Program-made: the position numbers and the translations under genes
In this document: piece by piece, positions 47,879 to 59,409 of the stretch
How the letters are laid out: every line of letters starts with the position of its first letter
Position numbering within the stretch: the stretch's first letter is position 1
From: Marasmius tenuissimus
Lineage: Eukaryota; Basidiomycota; Agaricomycetes; Agaricales; Marasmiaceae
Direction of reading: 5' to 3'
Assembly (NCBI GenBank): GCA_029532415.1
Contig: JAQOTA010000053.1
Coordinates: 2,108,001-2,172,000 of the forward strand
DNA: 64,000 bases
Notes under the pieces: generated by a model
Database searches by the model: none
The model's input: the letters and a program-made list of their open reading frames with translations, nothing else
What the model was told of the DNA's origin: nothing

Positions 47879-48683
47879 ATGATCAACTACATCCTCCTCG
47901 TCTCCAGACAAGGTCCATTTCTCCCATTGCTCTCCAACGTTGGTATCTTACATCGTGACCTTCGATAGGAAAAGTTCGTTTGTCGAAATGGTTCACCACC
48001 ATGCACCCAAAGACCAAAGCAAAGATCGTCAAGGACGTCACACAGCTGGTGCTTGCTCGTAGGACGAGGATGTGTAATTTCCTGGAATATAAAGGTGATT
48101 TCGCTCAACCTTTGTACTATTCTCGAGACTTATTGGTTCTCTCCATAGACACGAAGGTGGTCTACAGACGATATGCATCACTGTTCTTCGTGTGTGGGAT
48201 TACCTCGTCCGACAACGAGCTCGTTACGCTGGAAATCATCCATCGATACGTGGAAGTGCTGGATCGATACTTTGGGAATGTACGCATTCAACTTGTCTTC
48301 TTTTCGACGCAAGGGTGCTAATAGTGTCTCTTAAAATAGGTTTGCGAGCTGGATCTGTAAGCCCTTCCTCAGAACGAGCGACAGGAAAATCTCACCATCT
48401 TCCCCAGTATCTTCAACTTCCAGAAAGCATACGCGGTCAGTGTGATTTCAGTTGTTATATTTATCATGACTGAGACCGTCCCAAACAGATATTGGATGAA
48501 CTTATCATTGCAGGAGAACTGCAGGAGTCATCGAAGAAATCGGTGCTACGTGTGGTCCGTACGGCTTCAAACTCAACCTTGAGCTGACTGACACCATGAC
48601 TACAGGTAACACAATCAGACGGCGTGGAGGAGCAGGAGAAATCGGACGATATGATGTCCCGTTTAGGTTCGAGGAGTGGTTGA
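47879..48683 (+). CDS. APS1: AP-1 clathrin adaptor, sigma subunit
   Basis: Seven small exons give about 165 residues. Start MINYILLVSRQGKVRLSKW is the longin-type sigma fold. Then TMHPKTKAKIVKDVTQLVLARRTRM, NFLEYKDTKVVYRRYASLFF, DNELVTLEIIHRYVEVLDRYF, NVCELDLIFNFQKAY and LDELIIAGELQESSKK, all close to AP-1 sigma and less so to AP-2 sigma. It forms the core of AP-1 and helps read dileucine sorting signals at the trans-Golgi and endosomes. The C-terminal tail after VVTQSDG is acidic and variable. Stop at 48681-48683. Confidence 0.95.
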
Positions 48684-49055
48684 ACGACCACCGATCCGTA
48701 GACTATATTCTAGTTATCTGTATACTTACGCACAACTATCATCTTAGGCATGTTATGACCTATAATTTATAGGATGAAGGTGACCAGTAGAGGCAGGACC
48801 TCACAACGAAACCTTCGACAACACATACCCAAGGATGGAATATACCGGACTGGATTGGAGTCATGCTCTGGAGTCATATAGGTTGGATTGGGCATAAGTG
48901 TATGATGCATGTACTGTAGACCGGGAAGAGCAATCATGTGATAAAACAACCGAGATGAACCGGATCCAACACCTAGTCAACCAGAGCCCTTCTGGAAGAC
49001 ATCCCAACTGCACTTGAGGCAGCCGCGCTACTGATACACAGTAATGGATTTTGGT
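48684..49055. other. convergent intergenic region, APS1 / RPS30
   Basis: About 0.37 kb of facing 3' flanks. Short repeats of GGAGTCAT occur near 48855-48880; no gene seen. Confidence 0.5.
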
Positions 49056-49615
49056 TTACTTCTCGGGGTTGGCATTCCTAAAAAAGAGTAGAAGTATCAG
49101 CAATAAGTCGATGTAGCAGAACAATGCGAAAGAGGTAGAGAAAATGGTTGGATCAGATAGGAGCGAAAGACGTTAAGATGCTTGTTTTTCAACACGATCG
49201 TTTCAGTGTGAACTATGCGAGATCTTGTATCATCATAAGAATGTTGAGGTCCGTTTTCAAATTGTTGAACAGTCGAAGAAATCGGTGCGAGGAGGATTGC
49301 TGTAGGTTCGATGGAAGTGTCAACTCACATCTTTCTCTTGCCTCCCGGTAGTGTTGTCACGTTGACGAAGCTAGATACAAGACAGAAATGAGCATCGAGG
49401 CCATGAAAAGAGCAAATCTACTACGCACCGACGGTTGTACAAGAGACGCTTCTTAGCTCTGCCCTTGGGAGTCTTCTTCTTTTCCTGAGGTTCAACTTTG
49501 GGACATTGAGATTTGACCTTGCCAGCACGGGCGAGGGAGCCGTGAACTAGGGTGAGAAGAGTGAGATTTGAGGCTTCATTGAGCAGTTTTTCGAAGGTGC
49601 AGTACCTTTGCCCAT
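49056..49615 (-). CDS. RPS30: 40S ribosomal protein eS30
   Basis: Four exons (49615-49606, 49546-49429, 49370-49329, 49077-49056) splice to [57 protein letters not shown] and NANPEK, 63 residues, the normal length for the unfused fungal protein. There is no ubiquitin-like leader as in animal FAU. It belongs to the small ribosomal subunit near the decoding site. The first exon codes only three residues plus one base, which is why the gene is easily missed. Intron 3 is 251 nt, far longer than the rest, and holds a box C/D snoRNA. Downstream neighbour of FOL1 on the same strand, 257 bp apart. Confidence 0.96.
49148..49242 (-). ncRNA. box C/D snoRNA in RPS30 intron 3 (25S rRNA guide)
   Basis: Inside intron 3, read on the minus strand: box C ATGATGA (49236-49230), box D' CTGA (49206-49203), box C' GTGTTGA (49195-49189) and box D CTGA (49156-49153). 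Next to box D, about 15 nt (49157-49171) are complementary to the conserved ATAGGGGCGAAAGAC of 25S rRNA domain II, with one G-U pair. Next to D', 11 nt (49208-49218) match GTGAACTATGC of the same rRNA domain. Box D lies about 75 nt from the 3' splice site, the usual spacing for intronic snoRNAs. The D guide points to the G methylated by yeast snR60 (Gm908) as I recall it. No strong terminal stem was seen; rRNA matches are from memory. Confidence 0.85.
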
Positions 49616-49872
49616 ATTTCTTGAGGATGGAGAGGACGGTGACGACAAGCGCTGGATGAGTCGATTGGAACTGTGCAGTTCCATAGATTAAGGTTTCGGC
49701 ATTACGCCGAAATTTCAACTCCGCAACTTTCCCCCATCGCTTCCTCCGGTATGACCGAACTTGGGAAAGGATTTGTGGCAAATTTTTGGTCTCTCGACAG
49801 TACTGCGGGAACTCGCAACCGTATAATTCGAGATGAAGGACTGCGAACCTATCTAATGACAGATTCTTATAT

Positions 49873-52713
49873 CTACCGCCAAAGGGCATTGGATACTGCA
49901 ATTACATCTCGAGCTTCTTTGGTATCGTGCACGCGCACGATTAGGGCACCTTGCTGAACTGCACAACTTATCGCTGCAGCGGTTGCCGAGACCCTCTCGC
50001 TTGGCTCGTGCATCTTTCCGGTCCTTGAAGAAAGTATCTGACCGAGGAATGACTTTCTTGAGGGCCCAATTAGTTGCGGGTAGTTTGCCAGTGGGTTCCT
50101 TTGGCGATTTTGACCTGTGTATACCTAGGTTAAGCCCAACGTAGTCAACGCGATGGAGAGGACTCACCCCTTCCGACGCGTGTATCAGCGATAACTGCAG
50201 CAGCATGTCTCAGTGTCTCCAGATTGTCCTCCACGGACTTGCTGAACCCTACACCAGGATCAACCACCACCAACCATCGCCTTAGTCCACCTTTCCCTTT
50301 TACTATCGCGCCAACCTTCGACCCCAACTCTACCCGTATCGCCTCCAGTACCGAGCTGTCCCGCGAATACTTGTAAGCATCGTAGTCCTTATTTTTTCCT
50401 GCATCACCTCTCGAATGCATCAGTATCACCGGAACTGCGTATTCCCTGGCAACCCTCTTCATCTCCCGCATGTACTCCTGTGATTGCTCATCGTCGATCC
50501 CTGTCGGCGAGTAATTCGGCCCAGTAAACCCATACACATCGTTGATGCAGTTCGCGCCCGCCTCGATCGCCCGCCTCGCAACGTCAGGCCGGAACGTATC
50601 GACACTAATAAGAATGTCGCCACCATCAGCCTTGTCTAATTGTCTGATGGCCTCAATGACGGGAACGACCCTCCGAATTTCTTCTTCGACGGAAACGAAA
50701 TCCGCACCAGGACGAGTGGAATAGCCACCGATATCAATCATACCTGCACCCGAGCTCACTGCGTCCCGAACACATTCCAGTGCTGCGGGGAGGGTGTTGT
50801 GTTGGGAACCATCAGAAAATGAGTCGGGAGTAACGTTGAGGATTGACATCAGATACGTATTCATGGAGTTTTGTGGGTATAATGTAGTTGAGGATCCGGG
50901 GATCGGATATGTCCAGTGAGTTGACGTAGGAGGTGAGCTGGAAAGGGAATCTGGCAGAGAAAACGGAAGTCGAGGGACTGGCATGACTCTCTTCATTGTG
51001 GTACCTTCCGAGGAAAACAAAAGTTCGCGGAGAAGAACATCGACAGGCCTCTGGAGAACCGGGTGCACATAATTGGGAATCATGCTGTAGCTAATCGTGA
51101 GCACGGTAGCCAGTCACGCAAGCAACGGCACATACTCGTTCAGTGGTCGAAGGACAAACTCCCTTTCTGCAATCCTTGGGTGTGGTATGACCAAATGCCC
51201 AAAGAGGTTGTCAAGATTTTCCCGGTCGTCTAAGGCTCGCGTGTCCACAACAGCACTGTCGAAGAACAGGATGTCGAGATCGATAGCGCGGGGCCCGTTG
51301 CGAATAGACGGTACCCGCCCAACAATCTCCTCAATTTTCTTCAGCAGCTTCAGCAGGGTCGTGGGAGGTAGATTTGTTTCTATCTGAAAACTATAAACGC
51401 CACGCCACACTGCGACGCATGAAAAGTGCTCACCAGACAAGCACCGTTAATGAATGGGGGCTGCTCAGTGACATACATCGGTGCGCTCTCGTAGAGAAAG
51501 CTGGTCTCCACCACATCAATGGTCGCATCGGCGGGTAGTTCCCGATTGCTGAGAAGCTGACTAGGGGTCTCCAACAGCCTTAGAGCGAGTTCTATGTTCT
51601 GGAAACTATCACCTAGATTAGACCCTAGTGCTACCGCGGCGGTATGAGTTTTGAATGAAGCAGAAATTTCCTGGTTGACTTCAGTAAGAGGCAGAGACGA
51701 TGCAGAGTAAAACGTACGGATTGTTCGCGTAATGTTATCTGGAACTCATTAGGATAGTCGGTGAAAGTTCGCCAGACTTCCACCTCAGAAGAACCCGCGA
51801 ACACTAGAGCATCTGGTTTGGCAGCTTTGACGTTGACCTTTGGTCCTTTATCTCCTAATGTCGGTTTTAGGACCTTCAGCACGTCCAAAGCAATATGAGA
51901 CGCTAGAGCTTCTAGCGTCAGGTAAGACGTTTTCTCAACACTCTGCCACAGAACATCAGTATGTCGAGTTCCAGAGCCAGTGAGGATTATCCAACCTCGT
52001 ATACCCTTCTCGTCAATTCCCGGATATCGACCAAATCAGACTCCAGCACAAAGCCCCTTCCCTGTTCAATGACTATGTTGACCCGAACAAGTTGCTTCTC
52101 GAGTCTTTCGACCGCGTTTACGCCAACAATCGTGTGGCATTCCAAGTCCTCCACAAAGTGAGAGACATCTAGGGCATGCCACGGCGTGCCCTTGACGGCT
52201 ACGGCGCGACTCGTGATGCCGACTGTCTTGCAGTGTAATGGTGGTCGAAGCTGAACCACTCGAATGTAAGCCCCGTCAAGTTCTGGTGCCGATGAGGAGG
52301 ATGGATTAAGAAGCAATTGGAAAGAGCGATGAACAAGTGCCTCAAGTGATTTGAAAATTGGATCTAGTGTTGATGAAGACGATGGACTCAGGGAGGTCCT
52401 CAGAGTCGCTGCCAGGGTCGAGTAATTGATAGAACGAGAGAGGTCATCGGTTTCAGCAGTACTGTGAATGTTGTGAGGAATTGCCAATGATATTTGAAGC
52501 GGTTGGGCTGTAGGGCGATCCTTTTTCACTGGCCAACGAGAACCGCTCGATAGTAGAACGTTCAAAAGCAGATCATTGACTTTAATCAGGTCTGTCGATC
52601 TAGAGAGGCGTGACCTTGTGTTCTTCAAAGTGTAAAGCCGTTAACATACCTGAACAGTTCCATCCTTGAGGTAGCTCTTCCGATGATGTACCACAGCCTA
52701 ACGCGCTGAACAT
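49873..52713 (-). CDS. FOL1: trifunctional folate synthesis protein (DHNA, HPPK, DHPS)
   Basis: The start [18 protein letters not shown] joins by an intron to [12 protein letters not shown], the first of two FolB-like dihydroneopterin aldolase domains. The second includes [20 protein letters not shown]. The HPPK domain follows, with [17 protein letters not shown] sequence, [11 protein letters not shown] and [12 protein letters not shown] (Mg/ATP site). The DHPS domain has [48 protein letters not shown] and [11 protein letters not shown], the pterin and pABA sites and the place where sulfa resistance changes occur. It makes dihydropteroate in three consecutive steps. The final exon ends [10 protein letters not shown] with TAG at 49873-49875. 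Divergent from SEC11 with 257 bp between starts. Confidence 0.96.
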
Positions 52714-52970
52714 TTATGACAAACGAGTGTGCGATTCGGAAGATTGGCTTGTACCTGGTCGGCTAAAAGAGGTCGAGCGCCTCTTGTGAGCGCTTAGAGC
52801 AACCCCAGCCAAAGGGCCAGACACGTGCTTTTGGGCGCGTAATTGTCGCCACGACTGCATGACGGTCCCAACGTTGTTCAAACCTTTTGCACTAACCACC
52901 TCCTTCGTTTTCCCCTCCCTTAGGACTCTCACCCCCGGACCTCCTTGATTCCCTGTTTCTCTGACTCAGG

Positions 52971-53818
52971 ATGTTCACTGAAGAGATAAAAGCATTTCGA
53001 AGGCTGGGCTTCCGCCATGTGAGCAGGAGTTCCTATCCACCGAGTAATTCCAAGTAATCTCCCTGCCAGGTCCTACTACAAGCTCTCAACTTTGCGTCTG
53101 TCATTGCATCTGGCTTGATGATTTGGAAGGGACTGGGGCTGTTGACGAATACGGAATCGCCAATTGTTGTAGTGTTAAGGTGCGTCTGGTTCAGTCCGTT
53201 CGTGTCATTTTCCTGGGGAGCTCATCTACTCTCTGAAGTGGGTCCATGGAACCCGCGTTCTATCGTGGCGATCTGCTTTTCTTGACCAATCCTTCTCATG
53301 AGCGGTACCACACCGGAGATATCACGGTTTACAAAGTTCCTGGCGCCGACATCCCGATTGTTCACCGTGTACTTGAAACGCACGATGTATCGACTACTGT
53401 AAAGATACCAGGGTATGGCGGCCACTTTTTCAATGGCCACAGCGTTGTTCTGATGTCCGAACAGCATAACTCAGAAGCAACCGGGAGACCAATTATTGTT
53501 GACGAAAGGAGACAACAACCCAGTGGATGATATCGACCTCTATCTAGGGTTAGATTGGTTGGAAAAGCGCCATATTGTAGGGAAAGTTCGAGGGTACGTT
53601 TCGACTCCCGTCGCGCCCAAGTACGAATTGAAACCTATAGTGCGTTACAGGTTCCTGCCGTACATTGGATATGTTACTATCGCCATGGTAAGTTGTTTGT
53701 TTGTACTGGTTCCAGCCTCCGATGGTCTCATTCTCTCTTTCTCCAGAACGACTTTCCGCAACTAAAATATGCCCTGCTGGGCGGCCTTGGTCTGCTCGCA
53801 CTGATACAACGAGAGTGA
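52971..53818 (+). CDS. SEC11: signal peptidase complex catalytic subunit Sec11
   Basis: Start [16 protein letters not shown], then one N-terminal membrane helix ([19 protein letters not shown]). The serine protease S26 motifs follow: [16 protein letters not shown] (catalytic Ser), [11 protein letters not shown] (catalytic His, as in ER signal peptidases, in place of bacterial Lys) and [12 protein letters not shown] (Asp). The C-terminus has a second hydrophobic stretch, [14 protein letters not shown], and TGA at 53816-53818. An intron beginning GTAAAGATACC after HDVSTT must be removed to reach [13 protein letters not shown]. The enzyme cuts signal peptides in the ER lumen, including those of the GH128 enzymes next door. 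Confidence 0.95.
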
Positions 53819-53914
53819 CACGTCATTTAAATCAACCTCTACCCCATCTCGTATAGTATGAACCAGCCTGTATAACATTGAACGGATCATAATTTACAGA
53901 TTACTGCGTATGCG

Positions 53915-54535
53915 AATCGGCTGCGACTACGCGTCAACCTGCATTCTTTATGACTGTATGGCGAGTCGAGATATTGCAGGTACTCCGCAAGGAAAATCAA
54001 ATTTTGATGCCGCCCATTTGAATTTTGAACCATCCACTTCCCCAACTCCGAACGCTACGATTTCAGGCCGCCGACTGAAGCATGAAGGACGAATGGCACG
54101 GGCAACCGAAAGCGAAGGCGCTATTCATGCTATTCAGTCACAATCACTCACGGCCAGCAGAGTTGTACGAATGAAACCTAAAATCTGGTATTCATGTTCA
54201 ATGAATAATCTCGCGGCGACTGGACGATCTCCGCACATATTGGAATCAGCCGAAGCCAGACGCTACCTAGCCCCGCAATTCCAAGGAGTATGCCTTCGTG
54301 TTTCGACGGTCAGCATTATTGAACTATATTGGAGTTCAGTCAAAATCAATCACCATCACGGATACATCGTGCATCGTCTAGATGGTGTTCCCCTGGTTTC
54401 CACATGTGTTGTCTCCGCCGGCGATGTGTACCTTTGTGAACTGCGTCACCGACAGCGCTCGACAGCGCCTCCAATTGAAAGAGGTCTGCATAAAAGCCCA
54501 AGCTAGCTGTGTGGTTCACTACTGTCAGCTGAACT
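53915..54535 (+). repeat. upstream block of tandem unit 1
   Basis: This segment recurs upstream of each GH128 gene (also about 56680-57300 and 59410-60040). Shared parts include GCGTCAACCTGCATT, the stretch GAAGCCAGACGCTACC and the line CCATCACGGA. It covers promoter DNA, so promoters were duplicated with the genes. Confidence 0.75.
54488..54497 (+). promoter_or_regulatory. TATA-like element of GH128 copy 1
   Basis: GCATAAAAGC lies 55 bp before the ATG. Copies 2 and 3 have the better GTATAAAAGC at the same place. Just upstream, a block reading GCGCCTC...TTGAAAGAGG is kept in all three copies. Confidence 0.6.
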
Positions 54536-54551
54536 TTTCTTCCTTTTCACA

Positions 54552-55566
54552 ATGTTCATGTTTAGCACTCTCGTCTCCGTCCTCCCTCTTACTGCTCTTG
54601 CCTCTCCCCTCGTGAACAGGGCCGCAAACCCCAAGCGTGGTATCGCCTACCCAGTGGAAATCGCCGCTCCTCTCGACAGGATCCCAGGCGGTAGTGCCAT
54701 TTCTTGGGAATATAACTGGGACAAACCCGCCCCAGCGGGCCTTCCCTCGGGCATCCAGCACGTCCCGATGCAATGGGACGAGAGGAACATCGACAACCTC
54801 GCTGGCCAAATTGGTGGCGCCACAGTGCTACTCGTGAGACTGAGACTTCGTCTCCGAATTTGTTGTCCTCGGGATCGTGTATGCTGATTCGTTGCCGGTT
54901 CCGTCAACAGGGATTCAACGAACCCGAACGTAGCGACCAGGCCGCTATCTCTCCAGGTGATGCTGCGAGCCTGTGGAAGGACAAGATCATGACGGTTCCG
55001 GGTAGTGTGAGGCTTGGTGGTCCGGCAGTCTCCGCTGGCCCCGAAGGTCAACAGTGGTTGAGGGACTTCTTCTCGGCTTGTGGAGGTGGATGCCGGGTCG
55101 ACTTCCTTCCCATCCACTGGTACGGCGAGGGTGCACAGAACTTCAACCAGTACGTCACGGACATGCACAACATGTTCAATCTCCCCATCTGGGTCACCGA
55201 GTTTGCCCCTACTGGTGGCGACGCTGCTTGTGAGTGTAGTTAATCCTACCAATGTTTTCTTCAATCTGATATCTCTTTTCGTTAGCCTTCATGAGGGATA
55301 CCCTCAGTTTCTTGGACGGTCAAGACTTCGTTGAAAGATATGCTTGGTTCGCCTACGCCGTAAGTTTACTGTCATCAAGAAGGCAGCAAAGCTCCAACTA
55401 ATCTGCTCTCTGCCCTCGCTAGCCCACCCCAGTCCGAGGCATCAACAGCGGTGAGTATCTTCTGCGTGTTGTTCAGATCGATGACTAAGTGGATCATATT
55501 TCAGGTCTCCTTGACGGCAACAACAACCTCAACGACCTTGGTAACATCTACATCAACAACGCCTGA
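54552..55566 (+). CDS. secreted GH128 endo-beta-1,3-glucanase, copy 1
   Basis: Exons 54552-54833, 54911-55229, 55286-55359, 55423-55450 and 55505-55566. The start MFMFSTLVSVLPLTALASP is a signal peptide; a mature start near NRAANPKRGIAYP is likely. The GH128 (glycosyl hydrolase catalytic core, Asl1-like) signatures are ISWEYNWDKPAP, GFNEPERSDQA with the acid/base Glu, HWYGEGAQNF, and WVTEFAPTGGD with the nucleophile Glu. The end is NNLNDLGNIYINNA. Enzymes of this family (first shown in Lentinula edodes GLU1) cut beta-1,3-glucan and are tied to cell-wall softening and fruit-body ageing. Copy 1 of three; no break seen. Confidence 0.93.
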
Positions 55567-56224
55567 TCACAGCCCCGCGCGTTTTCTTGCGGGTTAGACA
55601 CAGAGCTTTTACTGTCACTCACTCGATATTTTATTTATTATTATGTTGGAAGATTTGAACGGTTAACTTAACTTGTATAATATGAGTCGCTACCAATACA
55701 TTCTTTCTTTTTGTTTCAGCGCGAATTGGTTTAAAGAGGGAAATGGTAGAGCGTTGTTTTGGCTGCCTCGCCGCAGTCCTTGTTGACGAGCTTCGATCAT
55801 TTCAGGAACACCGAGACACATAGAAGAGTTATATGCATGAAATGGTACGACTTACCACGGCGTGAACGCTTACCGAGAGCTAAACAATTGATCTGTCTAG
55901 ACAAACGCGTTCATATGAAGGATAGTCACGTTTTGGCCCGTATGTTTACGGCCATACCATGAGTTGTGACTGGTAGGCACCATCAACCCAAGACCGATGC
56001 TACGGGGGTGCTGGAAGGTTTCATCGTACTGGTGTCGTTCAACATGCGCTGTTGTACAGTCAGTAGGTACGTCGCGGCAATTGTACAACAGGTCCCCGTA
56101 TCCTATGGGTCCGCAAGGGGATGTATTCCTAAATAAATAAATAAATATTACTTTTTGTCTGACTATGCTAATATGCTCCTGCACTTAAGTCTCACTCCCA
56201 CGTCTGGGATAAGGGCTCTAATCA
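55567..56224. other. 3' flank of GH128 copy 1
   Basis: No gene. Contains an AAAT-repeat-like tract (AAATAAATAAATAAATATT near 56132-56150) and 3' sequence shared in part with the flanks of copies 2 and 3. Confidence 0.5.
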
Positions 56225-56375
56225 TTAGGCGCCGATATCCTCCTCGACATCGACGGTAGCAGCACTCTGGGGATCAGTATCCCCGACCCAATTAATAAAA
56301 GCCATCAGCGGCGAGTCGCAGGTCGGACGCGCGAGTGTTAGAAGGTGTTGGACTCCGATGGAGCTGCCAGTGCTG
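56225..56375 (-). pseudogene. relic of the seven-helix membrane gene, unit 1
   Basis: On the minus strand the sequence VDVEEDIGA followed by a stop at 56225-56227 mirrors TDVEEDIVNA of the intact gene at 61360. The preceding bases align with its last intron and exon, including a shared AGTTCCAACACCT-like stretch, but the frame is not continuous. Everything upstream of the last exons is missing. It lies convergent to GH128 copy 1 just as the intact gene lies to copy 3. Confidence 0.65.
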
Positions 56376-56679
56376 AAGAACTCGGAGGTTGGACAATAGA
56401 CGATATGGACCTCCCTTCCCTCACCCTACCACATATAGTAGCTTCAGCCTGTGCAACACTGCAAGTTGATCTAAGTTGATGTCATGCTTTTCGGATTTAG
56501 CGGACCTCGGCTTCCACAGGCTTTCCATCGCGAATCGGATCTCTGACTCAGCCGAACTGTGGTTTCTCACTACCTCCAACTTCAAGTACTACACAAGTGG
56601 GGTACGTTCCGGTTATTCACCCCTGCCACGAATCTTTAGCCCTCAAATGCCTCCAGGAGCCGGCCCATCTTCGAGCCAA

Positions 56680-57300
56680 CATCGTGCATCAACCTGTATT
56701 GTCTACGATTTAGCATGGCGACTCGACTCTCGAGATACATTACGAGTACTCCACGAGGAGAATTTTGATGCCAATCATTTGAATTCCGAAACACCATCCC
56801 AACTCCGAACAGTGGGCCATTCCAGGCCATCGATTGAAGCTCGAAGGACGAATGGCGCGAGTAACCAAGCTCGAAGTCACTATTAATGTTATACAGTCGC
56901 TGGCGGCCACTTGGTGCAATCAGGGTCGTACGAAACTTGAAATTCATGTTGAACGCTGAACATGAATGCCCTGGCTATCTTTTGGCGGCTGCATCACTTA
57001 CGCTCATATCAGAAACACCCGAAGCCAGACACTACCCAGCCCCATATTTCCAAGGGGTATGCCTCCGCGCTCCGCTAATCAACAGTATTGGACTGTATTG
57101 CAGTTCAGCCAGAATCAATCGCCATCACGGACTCACTGTACATCGTTCAGATGGTGTTCCCCTCGATTCCACATGTGTCGATTTTGCCTGGACGGCGTGT
57201 CTTTGCGACTCGTCCCAGACCGCGCCTCTATTGTATTGAAAGAGATCCGTATAAAAGCCCAACCTAGCTATGGTGATCTCTACTACCAGCTGAGGCTTTC
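56680..57300 (+). repeat. upstream block of tandem unit 2
   Basis: Homologous to 53915-54535 and 59410-60040. Shares ATCAACCTGTATTGTCTACG, CCATTCCAGGC and CAGACACTACC. Contains the TATA element GTATAAAAGC at 57249-57258, about 56 bp before the ATG of copy 2. Confidence 0.75.
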
Positions 57301-57313
57301 TTCCCTTTTCACA

Positions 57314-58331
57314 ATGTTCATGGTTAAGGCTCTTGTCTTCCTTCTCCCCCTGGCCGCTCTTGCCACTCCTCTCGAGAACAGGGCCGCAAACCCCAAGCGT
57401 GGTATCGCCTACCCGCAGGAGGTTGCCCCTCCGCTCAACAGGATCCCAAGCGGTAGTGCCATTTCCTGGGAGTACAACTGGGGTAAACCTGCCCCTGGTG
57501 GCCTCCCTTCGGGCATCCAGCACATCCCAATGCAATGGGATGAGAGGGACATCGACAACCTTGTTAACCAAATTGGTAGCGCCAGAGTGTTACTCGTGAG
57601 TCCGAAAACATCTCTCAAGTCGGCGTTCTAAGGCCATGCAGAGACCGCGTATGCTAATCTGGTTCTGTTAACAGGGATTCAACGAACCCGAACGTGGCGA
57701 TCAGGCCGCCATCTCTCCCGGTGACGCCGCGAACTTGTGGAAGAACAAGATCATGAAGGTTTCGAGTAGTGTGAGGCTTGGTGGACCCGCGGTCTCCGCT
57801 GGTCCCCAAGGTCAACAGTGGCTGAGGGACTTCTTCTCGGCTTGCAACGGTGGATGCCGGGTTGACTTCCTTCCCATCCACTGGTACGGCGAGGGTGCAC
57901 AGAACTTCAATCAGTATGTCACGGATATGCGCAACATGTTCAACCTCCCCATCTGGGTCACCGAGTTCGCTCCTACTGGTGGCGATGTCGCAGGTGAGTG
58001 TAGTCAATCCTATCAATGCTTTCTTCATTGTTCAAAACCATATATCTAGCCTTCATGAGGGATACCACCAGATTCTTGGATGGCCAATCCTTCGTCGAAA
58101 GATATGCTTGGTTCGCCTACGCCGTAAGTCCATTGTCAATCAAGAAGGCAGTAAACCTCTAACTAACGTGTTCTCTGTCCTTGCTAGCCCAACCCATTCC
58201 GAGGCTTGAGCAGCGGTGAGCCTCTTCTATGTTTTGCGCAGGCCATTGACTGAATAGATAATTTTACAGGTCTGCTTGACGGCAACAATAACCTCAACAA
58301 CCTCGGCAATATTTACATCAACAACGCCTAA
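57314..58331 (+). CDS. secreted GH128 endo-beta-1,3-glucanase, copy 2
   Basis: Exons 57314-57595, 57675-57993, 58050-58123, 58188-58215 and 58270-58331, the same layout as copy 1. The signal peptide reads MFMVKALVFLLPLAALATP. Catalytic motifs GFNEPERGDQA and WVTEFAPTGGD are kept, as are ISWEYNWGKPAP and HWYGEGAQNF. Differences from copy 1 include CNGGCRVDF in place of CGGGCRVDF and GLSSGLLDG near the end. It acts outside the cell on beta-1,3-glucan. No frameshift or stop was found, so it should be active. Confidence 0.93.
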
Positions 58332-58621
58332 TGAATCTCCGATCACAGACCCGCGACTCGCGAGCTTTCTCTTGAGCTGGACATGGGGTCTCTACCGTAA
58401 TTTACTTGGTGTTCTATTCGTTATCATCTTTGGGAATTTTGGGCGGTTTATTTATTTTGTATCCTATGAGCAGCTACCAATGCATTCCTTCTACCTCGAC
58501 ACAGGTTAGTTTCGAGAGAGAAATGGTAAAACGCTGTTTTGCCTGTCTCGTCCTTGTCGACGGACATCGGTCGTCACGCTATATACTGGAGGTATTGGTA
58601 GATGTATTGCTATACATGTGA

Positions 58622-59400
58622 CTATGCTGCAATGAGCCTACATTCTGCTGGGATGGTGAGGGCTTTAAGGTGTTCACGAGCCTTATCCGGGTCGACATCC
58701 GTAGTCTGGTAGCCAGTATGCCTGAAAAAGTCGAGCAAAGCCGTTGGAAAGTGGCGAGAGTCTGTACCGATGAGAGAATCACAGATCAGACGTACTCAGG
58801 TTCGTATATCAGCGAGGTGTTGGAACTCCCGAAGGCGATCGGGACCCCCTTCGGCTTCCCCGCTCCCCGCTCTCTACCATATATAGTAGTTTTGTATACC
58901 CAAGTCACGTGTCGGATTTTATGCTTTTGGGACCGGTCCGAATCGGCTCTTGGGTTCTCGACAGGCTTTCTTTCAACCGCATACTTGTAACTTACAAGCA
59001 AGCGGGGTGCACCCGTTCGTCTACAACTGCCACAAGAGGCCGCCCAAGATGCCGCAAGGAGTCCTTGAGACTTGAATTTTCGGTAAGTAGGAAGTTTTCA
59101 GCCCTCTTCCCCACTTAGGACCAGTAATGCCGTTCTCGTCACCCCCGACCCAAAGTTTAATGTGTGGGGCAATGTGTCTAATTCCCAGGCTCATCGACAT
59201 CAGTCTCGAGCGAAAGATTCCAAGAAAAACTCGCTCAGGAAGAGGTTGATGAAGCTGGTGACTAGCGGCGCGCAATCATAGGACCACGTACCGTCACAAT
59301 CTACAGAACAAAGCTAAGCTTCATAGGCCAGACGAGTAAGGCTTCAGACCCCATCATATAGGACCCGTCTGATTCTCCAGTAGTGCATGCGTCCTGTCAG
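58622..59400 (-). pseudogene. relic of the seven-helix membrane gene, unit 2
   Basis: Two blocks match the intact gene on the minus strand. The 3' block (58622-58860) ends ECRLIAA at a stop and aligns with the last exons around 61360-61570. The second block (59140-59400) aligns with 62155-62345, that is, the exons around ESDGSCIIGLKP and the helix FINLFLNGLFL, with many changes and lost frames. The segment between them in the intact gene is largely deleted. It sits between GH128 copies 2 and 3. Confidence 0.7.
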
Positions 59401-59409
59401 AGGGGCAGC

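Noticed and set aside
49371..49901. 176-codon minus frame that spans RPS30 and looks like one gene
   Set aside because: It runs through RPS30 exon 2, intron 1 and the FOL1 3' end in the wrong frame; the spliced eS30 model is complete and of normal length.
56132..56150. AAAT microsatellite as a possible functional repeat
   Set aside because: Short simple-sequence tract in a 3' flank, no sign of function.
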